A stretch of DNA of 64,000 bases from Natrarchaeobaculum sulfurireducens. Lineage in GTDB: Archaea; Halobacteriota; Halobacteria; Halobacteriales; Natrialbaceae. Position numbers and translations under genes: made by a program. The notes beneath the pieces were generated by a model. The model saw only the letters and a list, made by a program, of their open reading frames with translations. It was not told where the DNA came from and made no database searches. How positions within the stretch are numbered: the first letter of the stretch is position 1; every line of letters begins with the position of its first letter. Below, in pieces: positions 17,024 through 25,496 of the stretch. The stretch lies in contig NZ_CP024047.1 in the NCBI RefSeq assembly GCF_003430825.1, positions 1,736,001 to 1,800,000 of the forward strand, in the 5' to 3' direction.

Positions 17024-17860
17024 TCACTCGAGGTCGATCCGGTCTCCGATCTCGACGATCTCGAGTCGCTCCGGGTACTCGAAGCTCTTTGCGTGGTGGT
17101 GGAGCACTTTCGGGTCGGACGTCAGTCCCTTCCACATGTCCCAGTGGCTTGGCACCAGTCGATCCAGCTCGAGCGCCGACGCGGCCTCGACGACCTGATT
17201 CTCGTCGTTGTACCACTGCGTCCGCTTCGGTTCGCGCGTCTCTTTGTCCGGGATCTGACCGACGGTGCCGAACGCGAGAATCCCGAGGTCGAGGTCGTAC
17301 TCCTGTCCAATCCGGTCGAACTCGTTGCTCGGCTTCGTATCGCCGCCGTGGAAGACGGTCCCGGCGTCGTGTTCGAAGACGTAGCTCACGGGGTGGGTCG
17401 CGTCGGGATCGTTCGCGTCCTCGACGTGGATAGTGAACTCGCCGACTTCGATGACATCTCCCTCGGTAACGTCGACGAACTGGTCGTCCTCGAGATCCCA
17501 CTCCTCAGCCCACGATTCGTCGTCGCGCGCGACTGCAAGGCTGTCGTCGGGGCCGTAGAACGTCGCATCCGTGTTCTCGAGGATCGGTGCCTGGCTCGGG
17601 CCGTGGACGTGGTCGGTGTGTTCGTGTGTGGCGAAGACGGCAGCGGCGTCGGTGACGTCCGTCGGGTCGAACGGTACTGGAATCATGCGGACGGTCCGTG
17701 GCGGATCGCCGAGTCCGACGTACGGGTCGATGAAGATCGTCGTTCCCTCTTGTCCCTTGAGTACGAAGCCGTTACAGCCGAGATACCAGATCGCCACGCC
17801 CTCGGGCGACGCGTCTTCGACGTCACGAACGAGCCAGTCTCCCCAGTCGCTCTGAATCAT
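17024..17860 (-). CDS. Metallo-beta-lactamase-fold hydrolase, UlaG-like
   Basis: A 278-residue cytosolic enzyme. The metal motif HEHTDHVH is at residues 79-86, a second ligand is the Asp of HGGDTKPS (~175), and SHWDMWKG (~240) supplies the last His. N-terminal IWYLGCNGFVLKGQEGTTIFIDP is typical of the UlaG-like (lactonase/hydrolase) branch rather than of RNase Z or glyoxalase II. Substrate is unknown. It is transcribed alone, with its 3' end 88 nt after the start of the coiled-coil gene. Confidence 0.85.
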   Translation of the reverse strand: MIQSDWGDWLVRDVEDASPEGVAIWYLGCNGFVLKGQEGTTIFIDPYVGLGDPPRTVRMIPVPFDPTDVTDAAAVFATHEHTDHVHGPSQAPILENTDATFYGPDDSLAVARDDESWAEEWDLEDDQFVDVTEGDVIEVGEFTIHVEDANDPDATHPVSYVFEHDAGTVFHGGDTKPSNEFDRIGQEYDLDLGILAFGTVGQIPDKETREPKRTQWYNDENQVVEAASALELDRLVPSHWDMWKGLTSDPKVLHHHAKSFEYPERLEIVEIGDRIDLE

Positions 17861-18026
17861 ACGCGAAGGTGTGGTGACCGACCGGGTAAGTGTTGCCCTC
17901 TCCGGGTGTGAACAGAGAAAAGATCCGGGTTCGAGGTGGGCGGGATCGAATACCGGAGCGTGCTCGTCGGCAGGCGATCGTCAGCGAGCGACCGCCCCCA
18001 CATGAGATAGCGCGATGCCCCCGATA

Positions 18027-18752
18027 TCACACGTCTGAAGGCTTCGACAGGAACGACACGGCGCCAGCATTCGAGTCCCCGCTCGAGGAGTCGGGCTCGA
18101 GCCAGGCGACGTCGAGAACGGGGTGTCCAGCGAACGAGACACGATCCGCGTCGGCGTCGTACTCGACGAGTCCAGCTGTCGAGAGGATGGGGACGTGGAC
18201 GTGTGTGAGTGCGGTTTGGACGCGTTCGACGTGCGTTTTCGCGTCCTCTTGGTGGGCCACACCCGACTCGAGCGACGCCACTTCGTGGGCCAGACTCCGC
18301 ACTGTCGTCGGCCGGTACCGCTTGGTGAGTATCGAGAGCGCCGCGCGACGTCGGGCATCGGCGAGCGCCTCGAACAGCACGTCGAGTTCCTCGGCCGAGT
18401 GGTTCGTTCGGCCGGTGATCGGAGCCGAGAATCCGGGATCGTCGTACGCCCAGTGGTCCGTCGCGCGGACCGTCTCGTCGTCGACGGTCACGAGCCCCGC
18501 GTCGACCAGAGCCGGTACTCCGCGGTGGTGACACTCGAGGAGCGCACGCTGGATCTGGTCGTCCGTCACGCTGTCGGGCTCGATATCGTTCGTTACTGCC
18601 GCAAATCGCGACGCAAGCTCGTGTTTCTCGATGCCCGCGGGCGACTCGGCGACGACGAGTCGAGCGAGGGTTCGACAGGAGGTGTTCGAGAGCACCTCGA
18701 AGCAGCGGTCGCGATCGGTGGGTGGTCGGCCGGCTGCGTCTGGAGTAGTCAT
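18027..18752 (-). CDS. Winged-helix protein, DUF7344-like repeats
   Basis: A 241-residue protein with two similar helical-winged segments: CFEVLSNTSCRTLARLVVAE...ALVDAGLVTVDDETVRATD (residues ~18-105) and VLFEALADARRRAALSILTKRYRPTTVRSLAHEVAS...LSTAGLVEYDADADRVSF (~125-215). Each looks like the haloarchaeal DUF7344 winged helix often seen in signalling-related transcription factors. No membrane segment or sensor domain is seen. It probably binds DNA; its target is unknown. An upstream gap of over 500 nt precedes it, with the TnpB scar inside. Confidence 0.68.
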   Translation of the reverse strand: MTTPDAAGRPPTDRDRCFEVLSNTSCRTLARLVVAESPAGIEKHELASRFAAVTNDIEPDSVTDDQIQRALLECHHRGVPALVDAGLVTVDDETVRATDHWAYDDPGFSAPITGRTNHSAEELDVLFEALADARRRAALSILTKRYRPTTVRSLAHEVASLESGVAHQEDAKTHVERVQTALTHVHVPILSTAGLVEYDADADRVSFAGHPVLDVAWLEPDSSSGDSNAGAVSFLSKPSDV

Positions 18753-18929
18753 CGACTACTGTTCGGCGCGATCCCTCCAAAAGCGGTGTTCCAAACTACA
18801 TTGGTCTTCTGCTGCATTTCATCCACTTCTGGTGAAACTCATCGAATTATATCGGCTATAGGGTGACCATTCGTCTGTCTATGAGCTCGTTGTAGCCGTA
18901 CGATATCGTCCGCCCAAGATTGAGTTCTC

Positions 18930-19156
18930 CTCCGCGTAAACGCGGAGAATTCTCAGAGTGGCAATTGCAACGCAGATTGACGCCGAGTCGTCGGACTCAT
19001 CCTGCGGTTGAAGCCCCAAGTATCCTCCTTGGCCTTTATGATCGGCAGGGTCGCTCGACTGTCGTCCGCTGTCACAGTGAGTTCGCCCCGTTGCAGTGGG
19101 CTGTTCAGACAGGGGAGTGTCATCCTGACCGACGTTTGTAGGTACGGCTGAAGTCA
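18930..19156 (-). mobile_element. Probable 3' remnant of a TnpB-type (IS200/IS605, IS1341) element
   Basis: Read on the minus strand, a frame ends in ...KAKEDTWGFNRRMSPTTRRQ... with TGA at 18955-18953, immediately followed by GAATTC and a perfect 7-bp stem (CTCCGCG, 18930-18936 / CGCGGAG, 18941-18947, loop of 4). A stop running straight into GAATTC plus a GC hairpin is the usual end of haloarchaeal TnpB genes and of the guide RNA they carry, as I recall them. The zinc-finger and nuclease parts are absent, so this would be a decayed tail. The rest of the 528-nt gap shows nothing. Confidence 0.4.
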
Positions 19157-19281
19157 CGAGGCGGTGAAAACGGCCCGAGGTGCTCGGTACTGGACGACGC
19201 TCGCTCGAGGAGCGAAGCCTCGGCTAGCAGGTGTGCAAACGGGGATCGTCGGCCAGCAGGTGGCGAGGAGAGAACCGTCGG

Positions 19282-20331
19282 TTACCAGGTGCCGTGGAAG
19301 GTGTCGAACGAGAGGTTTTCGAGGGGCTCGTTGCCGACCGCGATCTCGTACTCGCCGGGAGTGAGCATCGGCTTGTGGAACTGCGGGCCGTCGTCGGTCG
19401 TGATGCGGGGACAGCCGGTGTTGACGAATGCGTCCATGTCGAAGTTCCGCAACCGATCGGGGGTGACCTCGTCCATCGTGATGAGGTAGGCGTTGTCGTT
19501 GTCGGCGAGGATCTGCTGTGCCTCGTCCCAGCGCCCCTGGCCGATCTTGGTACAGAAGATGACACCCCACTTCTCGGCGTCCATCGCGCGGTGGACGGCG
19601 CCGAAACGCTGTTTCAGGAACTTCTCCGTGTCGGCGACGGTGACGACGTTGTTGACGGGATCGGCGATGACGACGTGCTTGTCGGGGTGTTCCATGGCCA
19701 GCCCAAGCGGGTGGAACTTGCCGCCACCGACGTAGAGTACCTGGTCGGCGGGGACGTCCGCACTCGCGTAGTTACAGCCAAGCACCTGTCCTTCGTGGGT
19801 GAGCCGATCGTCACCGCGGCGGCTATGGACCTCGTAGCCCCGATCTTCGAGGAACTCGCGCATCTCTTCGTACCGGTTCATGTGCTGAGCCGTCGTCACG
19901 AGACCGACGTCAGGCGTCTCCTCGGGCGACTCGAGCGTGTCGAGTGCCTCCTCCATGATCGGCGACACTTCGACGTTCGAGAACAGCGGGACGTAGATCA
20001 CCTTGTCCGTGTTCTTCATCGGCGAATGACCGAAGTGGACGAAGACGTCGGTACGTTTCATCAAATAGGTATCGAGGTCACAGGCACCGTAGCAGGGCTG
20101 ACCCGAGAGCATGAACGTCACGTCGTCGTCGACCAGTTCACGGAGGTCGTCGGCGACGGCCGGACCGCGGCGTTTGAGTCCTTCGGGGAACTGCAAGCCG
20201 ACCTTGCTGGCATCTCGCTCGTCGACCGCGTCGACGATGCGCTCGAGTTCGTAGTCCCACTCGCGATCGTGTTTGAGGTTCATCCCCGTATTCCGGAGGT
20301 CTCCTTCGGTGTACCCCGACTCCTGACTCAT
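19282..20331 (-). CDS. dph2: Diphthamide biosynthesis enzyme Dph2
   Basis: A 349-residue archaeal Dph2, the homodimeric [4Fe-4S] enzyme that breaks S-adenosylmethionine to transfer a 3-amino-3-carboxypropyl group to a His of elongation factor 2, the first step of diphthamide. Cysteines for the cluster come from three separated domains: GQPCYGACD (Cys80/Cys84), VLGCNYA (Cys186) and NTGCPRI (Cys307). The start at 20331 (MSQESGYTEGD) is used; the frame upstream merely translates a dinucleotide repeat as Cys-Val. Its promoter region therefore abuts the (AC)20 tract. Confidence 0.93.
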   Translation of the reverse strand: MSQESGYTEGDLRNTGMNLKHDREWDYELERIVDAVDERDASKVGLQFPEGLKRRGPAVADDLRELVDDDVTFMLSGQPCYGACDLDTYLMKRTDVFVHFGHSPMKNTDKVIYVPLFSNVEVSPIMEEALDTLESPEETPDVGLVTTAQHMNRYEEMREFLEDRGYEVHSRRGDDRLTHEGQVLGCNYASADVPADQVLYVGGGKFHPLGLAMEHPDKHVVIADPVNNVVTVADTEKFLKQRFGAVHRAMDAEKWGVIFCTKIGQGRWDEAQQILADNDNAYLITMDEVTPDRLRNFDMDAFVNTGCPRITTDDGPQFHKPMLTPGEYEIAVGNEPLENLSFDTFHGTW

Positions 20332-20393
20332 TACCCGCCCTAGCGCCCACGAGCCTATAACGGCGGCGCTTTTCGAACCCGTGACTGTCGATC

Positions 20394-20438
<45 letters not shown>

Positions 20439-20535
20439 GGGTTGACTCGGAGGATCACCATTGTCGGTTCACTGTCCGGAACGGTCACGAGAGCTGACCC
20501 AACAGTCATAGTACTGGAGTTTGAACGGGTGGACA

Positions 20536-21444
20536 ATGGCAGCGGATCCGCCCGAAAACGGACGCCTCTTTGCCCTCTATCGCCGATACATCGGCGAGCC
20601 GGAGGACAGAACCGACGTCTACCTCGGTTTCGGACTGTTCCTCGGCGGCATCGGACTGGCACTCGTGGGGCTGGTACTGTTTCTCTGGAGTACGACCCTC
20701 GAACTCAGATCGGATGCGTACTTCGCCTGGGTGACGCCCGCGTACGCGCTCGTGATGGTCGCCCTTCCCGTTACGATGCTCGGCATCGTCGTCTTACTTC
20801 CGTCGGAACGCCGGATGCTCTATACGTCGATCGCGGGGACGGCCGTGACGATCGGGGCTACCATCGGGTTCCTCACTGTGTATCCCGAGCACTGGAACTT
20901 CATGCAGGACACCGACTACACCGTCGAGGTAACGGCGACCTACGCCGTCGGGCTTGCCGGCCTCACCGCCGCGACGGGAGCGGCGCTGATCGCCCACTAC
21001 CTCGATATGGCCCGACGCGCTGACGTCGCCACCCTCGAGGACGACGAAGACGACGTCGAATCCGAGTCGTACTCCGACGAAGAAATCCAGCGGGACATCG
21101 ACGAAGCGATGGAGGGCGTCGAACTCTCCTGGGGCGGCGTCGAGAAAACCGAACACACCCGCCTCGAGTTCTCCGGGAACGAGTTCGACGACGTCGACGT
21201 CGACGTGCCGGCGGCGAAGACGACCCGTTCGTCCGGCGTCGACGCCCAGGTCGCCGGTCTCAAGGGGCTAAAAGGCGGCGACTCGAAGACGACCACCTCG
21301 AGCGACACGGTCGACGACCAGACCGCGAAACTGAAAGAGCTACGCGAACAGCAACGGGTCGAAGAACTCGCGACGGCCGACCCTGATCCGGGCTTTCTCT
21401 CGAGCGCCGTCGATCGAGTTCGGTCTCTCCTGGGCCGGAAGTAA
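20536..21444 (+). CDS. Four-helix membrane protein, DUF7139-like
   Basis: A 302-residue protein. Four membrane helices are visible between residues ~30 and 160 (VYLGFGLFLGGIGLALVGLVLF; ALVMVALPVTMLGIVVLL; TSIAGTAVTIGATIGFLTVY; YAVGLAGLTAATGAALIAHY). The remaining 140 residues are acidic, cytosolic and largely disordered, with a short amphipathic helix near AKLKELREQQRVEELA and a basic end (LLGRK). I take it for the haloarchaeal DUF7139 family, function unknown. ATG 20536 is preferred over the TTG at 20521. It is followed by the actin homologue, each apparently with its own promoter. Confidence 0.65.
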   Translation: MAADPPENGRLFALYRRYIGEPEDRTDVYLGFGLFLGGIGLALVGLVLFLWSTTLELRSDAYFAWVTPAYALVMVALPVTMLGIVVLLPSERRMLYTSIAGTAVTIGATIGFLTVYPEHWNFMQDTDYTVEVTATYAVGLAGLTAATGAALIAHYLDMARRADVATLEDDEDDVESESYSDEEIQRDIDEAMEGVELSWGGVEKTEHTRLEFSGNEFDDVDVDVPAAKTTRSSGVDAQVAGLKGLKGGDSKTTTSSDTVDDQTAKLKELREQQRVEELATADPDPGFLSSAVDRVRSLLGRK

Positions 21445-21533
21445 CGGCTTACTCCACAGTGGTAATAGGCAGTTTGTGATGGGGTAATACTCAGACATAT
21501 TATAGGTTGGCCGATGGAGTTAAGTCACATAGA

Positions 21534-21540
21534 TTTATAA
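21534..21540 (+). promoter_or_regulatory. TATA box of the actin-homologue gene
   Basis: TTTATAA is centred 27 nt before the ATG at 21564, an exact fit for a leaderless haloarchaeal transcript. Confidence 0.6.
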
Positions 21541-21563
21541 CCTGTCGGGAACGTTGCCCAACT

Positions 21564-22589
21564 ATGGCCAAAGGCCTAGACGTCGGTACGATGAACATCC
21601 TGTCCGCACAGCAGGATGGGAACGATACGGTCTTCGTGCAACAGCGCAACTCCTTCGTCGAGATCGAGTACTCGGATATGGCCGAGCAGATGCTCTCGCG
21701 AAGCGAAGTACTCCACATTCGGAAGGACGACAAGGTGTACGTCGTTGGTGACGACGCCCTGAACTTTGCGAATATCTTTAACAAGGAGACTCGCCGTCCG
21801 ATGAAAGCCGGGATCCTCTCGAACGACGAGAAGAGTGCGATCCCGATGATGAAGCTCATCATCGAACAGGTCGTCGGCGATCCGAGTTATCCTGGCGAGA
21901 AACTGTACTTCTCGACGCCGGCGGATCCGATCGACGACGATCTCTCGACGCTCTATCACCAGAAGACGATCGAGTCGTTCCTCAACGACATGGGCTACGA
22001 CGCCGAACCCATCAACGAGGGGATGTCGGTCATCTACAGCGAACTGGCGGACAACAACTTCACCGGACTGGGTATCTCGTTCGGTGCCGGCATGACGAAC
22101 GTCTGTCTGGCGTACTACGCCGTTCCCGTCATGAAGTTCTCCGTCGCCCGCGGTGGCGACTGGATCGACGAGCAGGCCGCTCGAGCGACCGGCACGCCGG
22201 TTGATAAGGTTACCTCGATCAAAGAGGACGACTTCGAACTCGACTTCACCACCGACGTCGGCGGCGTCGAGGGTGCGCTGTCGATCTACTACGAGAACCT
22301 ACTGGATTACGTCATCGAGAACATCGTCTCGGAAGTCGACGACGAAGACGTCGAGGAGGGCCTCGACGTGCCGGTCGTCGTCACCGGCGGGACCTCGAGT
22401 CCGAACGGCTTCGAGGCGCTGTTCCGTGACCACCTCGACGATGCGAACATCCCGTTCTCGATCAGCGGCGTCACGCACGCCAACGAACCGTTGTACAGCG
22501 TCGCTCGCGGTGGCCTCGTCGCCGCTCGCTCCGACGAAGACGTCGAGCACGAAGAAGAGCCAGCGGAAGCCGACGCACCGGCCGAATAA
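21564..22589 (+). CDS. Actin-superfamily protein, salactin/volactin-like
   Basis: A 341-residue protein of the actin/MreB/Hsp70 ATPase fold. Phosphate-1 loop: [15 protein letters not shown] at the N-terminus; phosphate-2 loop: [15 protein letters not shown] (~residues 170-185); adenosine motif: [17 protein letters not shown] (~270-287). These are the usual three nucleotide-binding segments. Haloarchaeal members of this group, salactin in Halobacterium and volactin in Haloferax, form filaments affecting growth or cell shape. The last 15 residues are a Glu/Ala-rich tail. It stands alone, with its own strong promoter and a decamer repeat behind it. Confidence 0.83.
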   Translation: MAKGLDVGTMNILSAQQDGNDTVFVQQRNSFVEIEYSDMAEQMLSRSEVLHIRKDDKVYVVGDDALNFANIFNKETRRPMKAGILSNDEKSAIPMMKLIIEQVVGDPSYPGEKLYFSTPADPIDDDLSTLYHQKTIESFLNDMGYDAEPINEGMSVIYSELADNNFTGLGISFGAGMTNVCLAYYAVPVMKFSVARGGDWIDEQAARATGTPVDKVTSIKEDDFELDFTTDVGGVEGALSIYYENLLDYVIENIVSEVDDEDVEEGLDVPVVVTGGTSSPNGFEALFRDHLDDANIPFSISGVTHANEPLYSVARGGLVAARSDEDVEHEEEPAEADAPAE

Positions 22590-22610
22590 CTCGCTCGGGT
22601 TCCGTCGAAC

Positions 22611-22660
22611 TCTCTTGCCGTCTCTCGCCGTCTCTCGCTATCTCTCGCCGTCTCTCGCCG
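22611..22660 (+). repeat. Five tandem near-identical decamers (TCTCTCGCCG)
   Basis: From 22611 the decamer TCTCTCGCCG repeats every 10 nt: three exact copies (22621, 22641, 22651) and two with one or two changes. It begins 22 nt after the stop of the actin-homologue gene, so it should lie in its 3' untranslated region, as a pyrimidine-rich tract that could act in termination. Confidence 0.7.
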
Positions 22661-22741
22661 TTTCGAGTGGACGAAGCGACTGCTGTCGGCAACACCCGCT
22701 ACGACGAGCTGTGGGTGCGTCGGTCACCTCGCGGGAGGACG

Positions 22742-22942
22742 TTACCCTGTCGTCTCTTCGGTCCGACGAGCCTGGTGGTCGTAAAATCGGTTGAACGCGT
22801 CCTGCCAGGACTCCGGCTGCTCGACGTCCCGTTCGTGTTCGACCGGAATGTCTGCATAGCCACAGTGTGAACACGCGACGGTTGACGTCTCACCGAAGGT
22901 GAGCATCTCGAGTGGACTCTGACAGCGAGGACACTCGTTCAT
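22742..22942 (-). CDS. Small zinc-ribbon protein
   Basis: A 66-residue protein MNECPRCQSPLEMLTFGETSTVACSHCGYAD... with a clean CPxC...C-x2-C zinc ribbon in residues 4-28, followed by a charged helix (SWQDAFNRFYDHQARR). Haloarchaeal genomes hold many such micro zinc-finger proteins, some affecting biofilm, motility or translation. The start at 22942 directly precedes the ribbon. The promoter region it shares with the divergent gene at 23225 contains the four 41-bp repeats. Confidence 0.8.
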   Translation of the reverse strand: MNECPRCQSPLEMLTFGETSTVACSHCGYADIPVEHERDVEQPESWQDAFNRFYDHQARRTEETTG

Positions 22943-22983
22943 ACACGTATTCTTTTTGGCCGACCCTTAACTCTATTCGACGT

Positions 22984-23147
22984 ATTCCTGCTACCATATC
23001 ACATTCGTTCCGGTGGGTCGTCGAATTCCTGCTACCATATCACATTCGTTCCGGTGGGTCGTCGAATTCCTGCTACCATATCACATTCGTTCCGGTGGGT
23101 CGTCGAATTCCTGCTACCATATCACATTCGTTCCGGTGGGTCGTCGA
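22984..23147 (+). repeat. Perfect 41-bp x 4 tandem repeat
   Basis: Units begin at 22984, 23025, 23066 and 23107; each runs from ATTCCTGCTACCATATCAC to GGTGGGTCGTCGA, and all four look identical. The array fills most of the gap between the zinc-ribbon gene (start 22942, minus) and the gene at 23225 (plus). The identity implies recent expansion or homogenisation; each unit holds a CCATATCAC stretch that could serve as a protein-binding or TATA-like site. Confidence 0.95.
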
Positions 23148-23224
23148 ATGAGCCCATGTCCCGAGATGTATTACTATAGTGCATCTGCAAACATTTTTGT
23201 ATGCGGCCAGTGTATCCTCGAGCG

Positions 23225-23626
23225 ATGAGCACCACTTCGCCCGCCGAGTTCGCACCCACGATCGAACGGTGTCGACCCGCAGACGTCACTCCCGTCACGC
23301 TCGAGGCCACAGCGCTCGAGTCGACCGCACCCGACCACCTGCGAGCGTTGAACCGAGAGTTCGCACAGGCGGGACTGTCACCGGTCGAGTTGACGGTCAC
23401 GGCACAGTTCGACGAGGATTGCTCGCTCGCCACGCGCAAAGAGATCGAGCGCATTCGACGGTACGTTCGTGCCGGGGCGTTCCTCGGCGTCAGTACGGTG
23501 TCGGTGACAATCGAACGCGTCGCGACCCCCGAGAAAGTTCGACCCGAACTCACGGCCTGTGCCGAACGCGCAGAACGTGACGGGGTCGTCCTCGAACTCG
23601 ACGGACCGATGACCCTCGAGCACTGA
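23225..23626 (+). CDS. Conserved haloarchaeal protein beside METTL5-like gene
   Basis: A 133-residue protein not recognised by name. It is a likely alpha/beta domain: VTPVTLEATALESTAPDHLRALNREFAQAGLSPVELTVTAQFDEDCSLATRKEIERIRRYVRAGAFLGVSTVSVTIERVATPEKVRPELTACAERAERDGVVLELDGP. There is no signal peptide or membrane helix. The ATG at 23225 has ACATTTTTG centred ~28 nt before it. It ends 10 nt before the METTL5-like methyltransferase, so it may serve in the same rRNA-modification or ribosome-related task. TATA and repeats suggest regulated expression. Confidence 0.65.
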   Translation: MSTTSPAEFAPTIERCRPADVTPVTLEATALESTAPDHLRALNREFAQAGLSPVELTVTAQFDEDCSLATRKEIERIRRYVRAGAFLGVSTVSVTIERVATPEKVRPELTACAERAERDGVVLELDGPMTLEH

Positions 23627-23636
23627 GCCCCCGGTA

Positions 23637-24260
23637 ATGGCCGCCCCATCACGACGAACGCTCGCCCGAACCCTCGAGTCACTCGCGGACTTTCCCGACC
23701 CCTCACCCGACCTCGAGCAGTATCTCACGCCACCCGACCTTGCCGCCCACGTCGCTCACCTCGCCCACCTGCACGGCGACCTCGAGCATCGAGTGATCGA
23801 CCTCGGCACGGGGACGGGAATGCTGGCGATCGGTGCCGCCCTGGCCGGTGCAGAGTTCGTCGTTGGCGTCGACGTCGACCGCGATGCACTCGCCGTTGCT
23901 CGTGAGAACGAGCGTCGGGTCGCGGCGGGAACGACGGTCGAGTGGGTTCACGGCGACGTCACACGCCACTCCTTCTCACGTACGGACGCGACCGTCGTCT
24001 CGAACCCACCCTTTGGCGCACAACGCGGCAACCGCCATGCCGATCGTGCGTTCCTCGAGACGGCACGCGAACTCGCGTCGGTTTCGTATACGATCCACAA
24101 CGAGGGGAGCCAGGAGTTCGTCGAGTCGTTTGCGGCCGACGAGGGCGGCGAGGTGACCCACGCGTTCCGGGCACCGTTTCCCATCGAGCGACGGTTTTCG
24201 TTTCACACCGAAGCCGAAGCGACGGTGGACGCCGAAGTGTTCCGGATCGAGTGGCGGTAA
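23637..24260 (+). CDS. METTL5-family RNA N6-adenine methyltransferase
   Basis: A 207-residue SAM-dependent methyltransferase. Motif I VIDLGTGTGMLAIGAALAGA begins near residue 57, the acidic D-V-D of motif II follows, and the N6-adenine signature NPPFG is at ~122. An N-terminal YLTPPDLAAHVAHLAHLHGDL segment is typical of the METTL5 group. In eukaryotes METTL5 methylates one adenine in 18S rRNA; the archaeal orthologue is likely to modify the equivalent 16S position. It is co-directional with the preceding gene (10 nt gap) and converges with the ABC permease, 3 nt between their ends. Confidence 0.82.
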   Translation: MAAPSRRTLARTLESLADFPDPSPDLEQYLTPPDLAAHVAHLAHLHGDLEHRVIDLGTGTGMLAIGAALAGAEFVVGVDVDRDALAVARENERRVAAGTTVEWVHGDVTRHSFSRTDATVVSNPPFGAQRGNRHADRAFLETARELASVSYTIHNEGSQEFVESFAADEGGEVTHAFRAPFPIERRFSFHTEAEATVDAEVFRIEWR

Positions 24261-24263
24261 CGT

Positions 24264-25496
24264 TCACTCCTCTAGGTGTTCGATGCGCGCGTAGCGGCCG
24301 GCCCGCCAGCCGGTGACGACCGCGACGAACGAGCCGACGACGAACGCGAGAGCGAGCCCGATCGCGTACACCTCCGGTGGCGTCCGGAGGACGTCCTCGA
24401 AGCCGATGACCGAGCGGGAGACGTGGTTGAGCGCCCGGGCGACGAGCGGCGTCAGGGCGAGTCCGACGAGGCCGCCCACGAGCCCGACGAGCGCCCCCTG
24501 TGCGCCGACCGTCCCGGCGAGGAGTCGCCGGGAGAGCCCGAGCGCCCTGAGCGCGGCCAGTTCATCACGTTGTTGTGCGGTCACGAGCGCGAACAGGTTG
24601 GTGGTGAGGACGAGACCGCCGACGACGGCGAGGCCGACCAGCGTCACGCCGCTTGCGAGCACGAGCGGGCGTTCCTCGAGAAACGCACCGACCTGTTCGT
24701 CGCTGGTTCGGATATCGTACTCTGGGTGCGCTTCGCTGAGGTCAGCCGCGACGGCGTCGGAATCGGCGTCGTCCTCGAGAGCGGCCGTGACGAACGTCGC
24801 CCGGTCGGTGCCGGTAGTGCCGGCGATCGCCTGTAGGTCCCCGAGCGGGATCGTCACCGTCTCCGAACCCAGAAACTGTGAGTAGTACTCAGACGTACCA
24901 ACGACGGTGAACACGTTGTCGTCGGCCGTCTCCCGGCTCGTTCCGACGTATACCGTGTCGCCGACCTCGACGTCGTGTGACTCGGCGACCACCGGATCGA
25001 GAACGATTTCCTCGGCGGTCGGCTCGCTAGCACGGCCGTTCTCGTAGACCTCGGTGTAAGTGTCGAATCCACCGCCTTCCTCGAAGCCGAACCCGTCGTG
25101 AGTCGACTGGACGCCGACCGCGGGCTGGCGTTCGAGATCCTCGGGATCGGTCCCCAGGTAAACTTCGTGCATGGCGATCGGCGCGGCCGCGCGGACGTCG
25201 TCGCGTTGGGAGAGTTCCACCGATAGCTCATGGGAGCCGACGATGGGGTTCTCGGTTCCGCTGGCTGAGGGGTCGACTGGATCGCTCGAGATCCAGATGT
25301 CCCGGTCGGCGCTGTCGAGGCCGTCTTCGCCCATCGCTACGACGCCGACGCCGAGACTCGCGAGCAACGTCACCGAGAGGACCGCGAGCGTCACTGCGAA
25401 GATCGAGAGGATCGTTCGGCCGGGCGAGCGGTGTAGCGTCGCGACGGCGATCCCGAAAACGGCACAGAGTCTGACGTAGGTGCCGCTTGCACTCAT
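24264..25496 (-). CDS. ABC transporter permease, FtsX/MacB-like
   Basis: A 410-residue permease with one N-terminal membrane helix, a long external domain (residues ~45-265) and three C-terminal helices (~275-405). This is the MacB/FtsX plan, where the external domain often relays signals or moves lipoproteins, peptides or lipids. The last segment GALVGLVGGLVGLALTPLVARAL and GWRAGRYARIEHLEE is typical. Its ATG overlaps the end of the previous permease by 4 nt (ATGA). Together with the other permease and the ATPase it should make one transporter; the substrate cannot be told. Confidence 0.83.
   Translation of the reverse strand: MSASGTYVRLCAVFGIAVATLHRSPGRTILSIFAVTLAVLSVTLLASLGVGVVAMGEDGLDSADRDIWISSDPVDPSASGTENPIVGSHELSVELSQRDDVRAAAPIAMHEVYLGTDPEDLERQPAVGVQSTHDGFGFEEGGGFDTYTEVYENGRASEPTAEEIVLDPVVAESHDVEVGDTVYVGTSRETADDNVFTVVGTSEYYSQFLGSETVTIPLGDLQAIAGTTGTDRATFVTAALEDDADSDAVAADLSEAHPEYDIRTSDEQVGAFLEERPLVLASGVTLVGLAVVGGLVLTTNLFALVTAQQRDELAALRALGLSRRLLAGTVGAQGALVGLVGGLVGLALTPLVARALNHVSRSVIGFEDVLRTPPEVYAIGLALAFVVGSFVAVVTGWRAGRYARIEHLEE

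Noticed and set aside
22984-23147. CRISPR array
   Set aside because: The four 41-bp units are directly adjacent, with no unique spacers, and no cas genes lie in the window.
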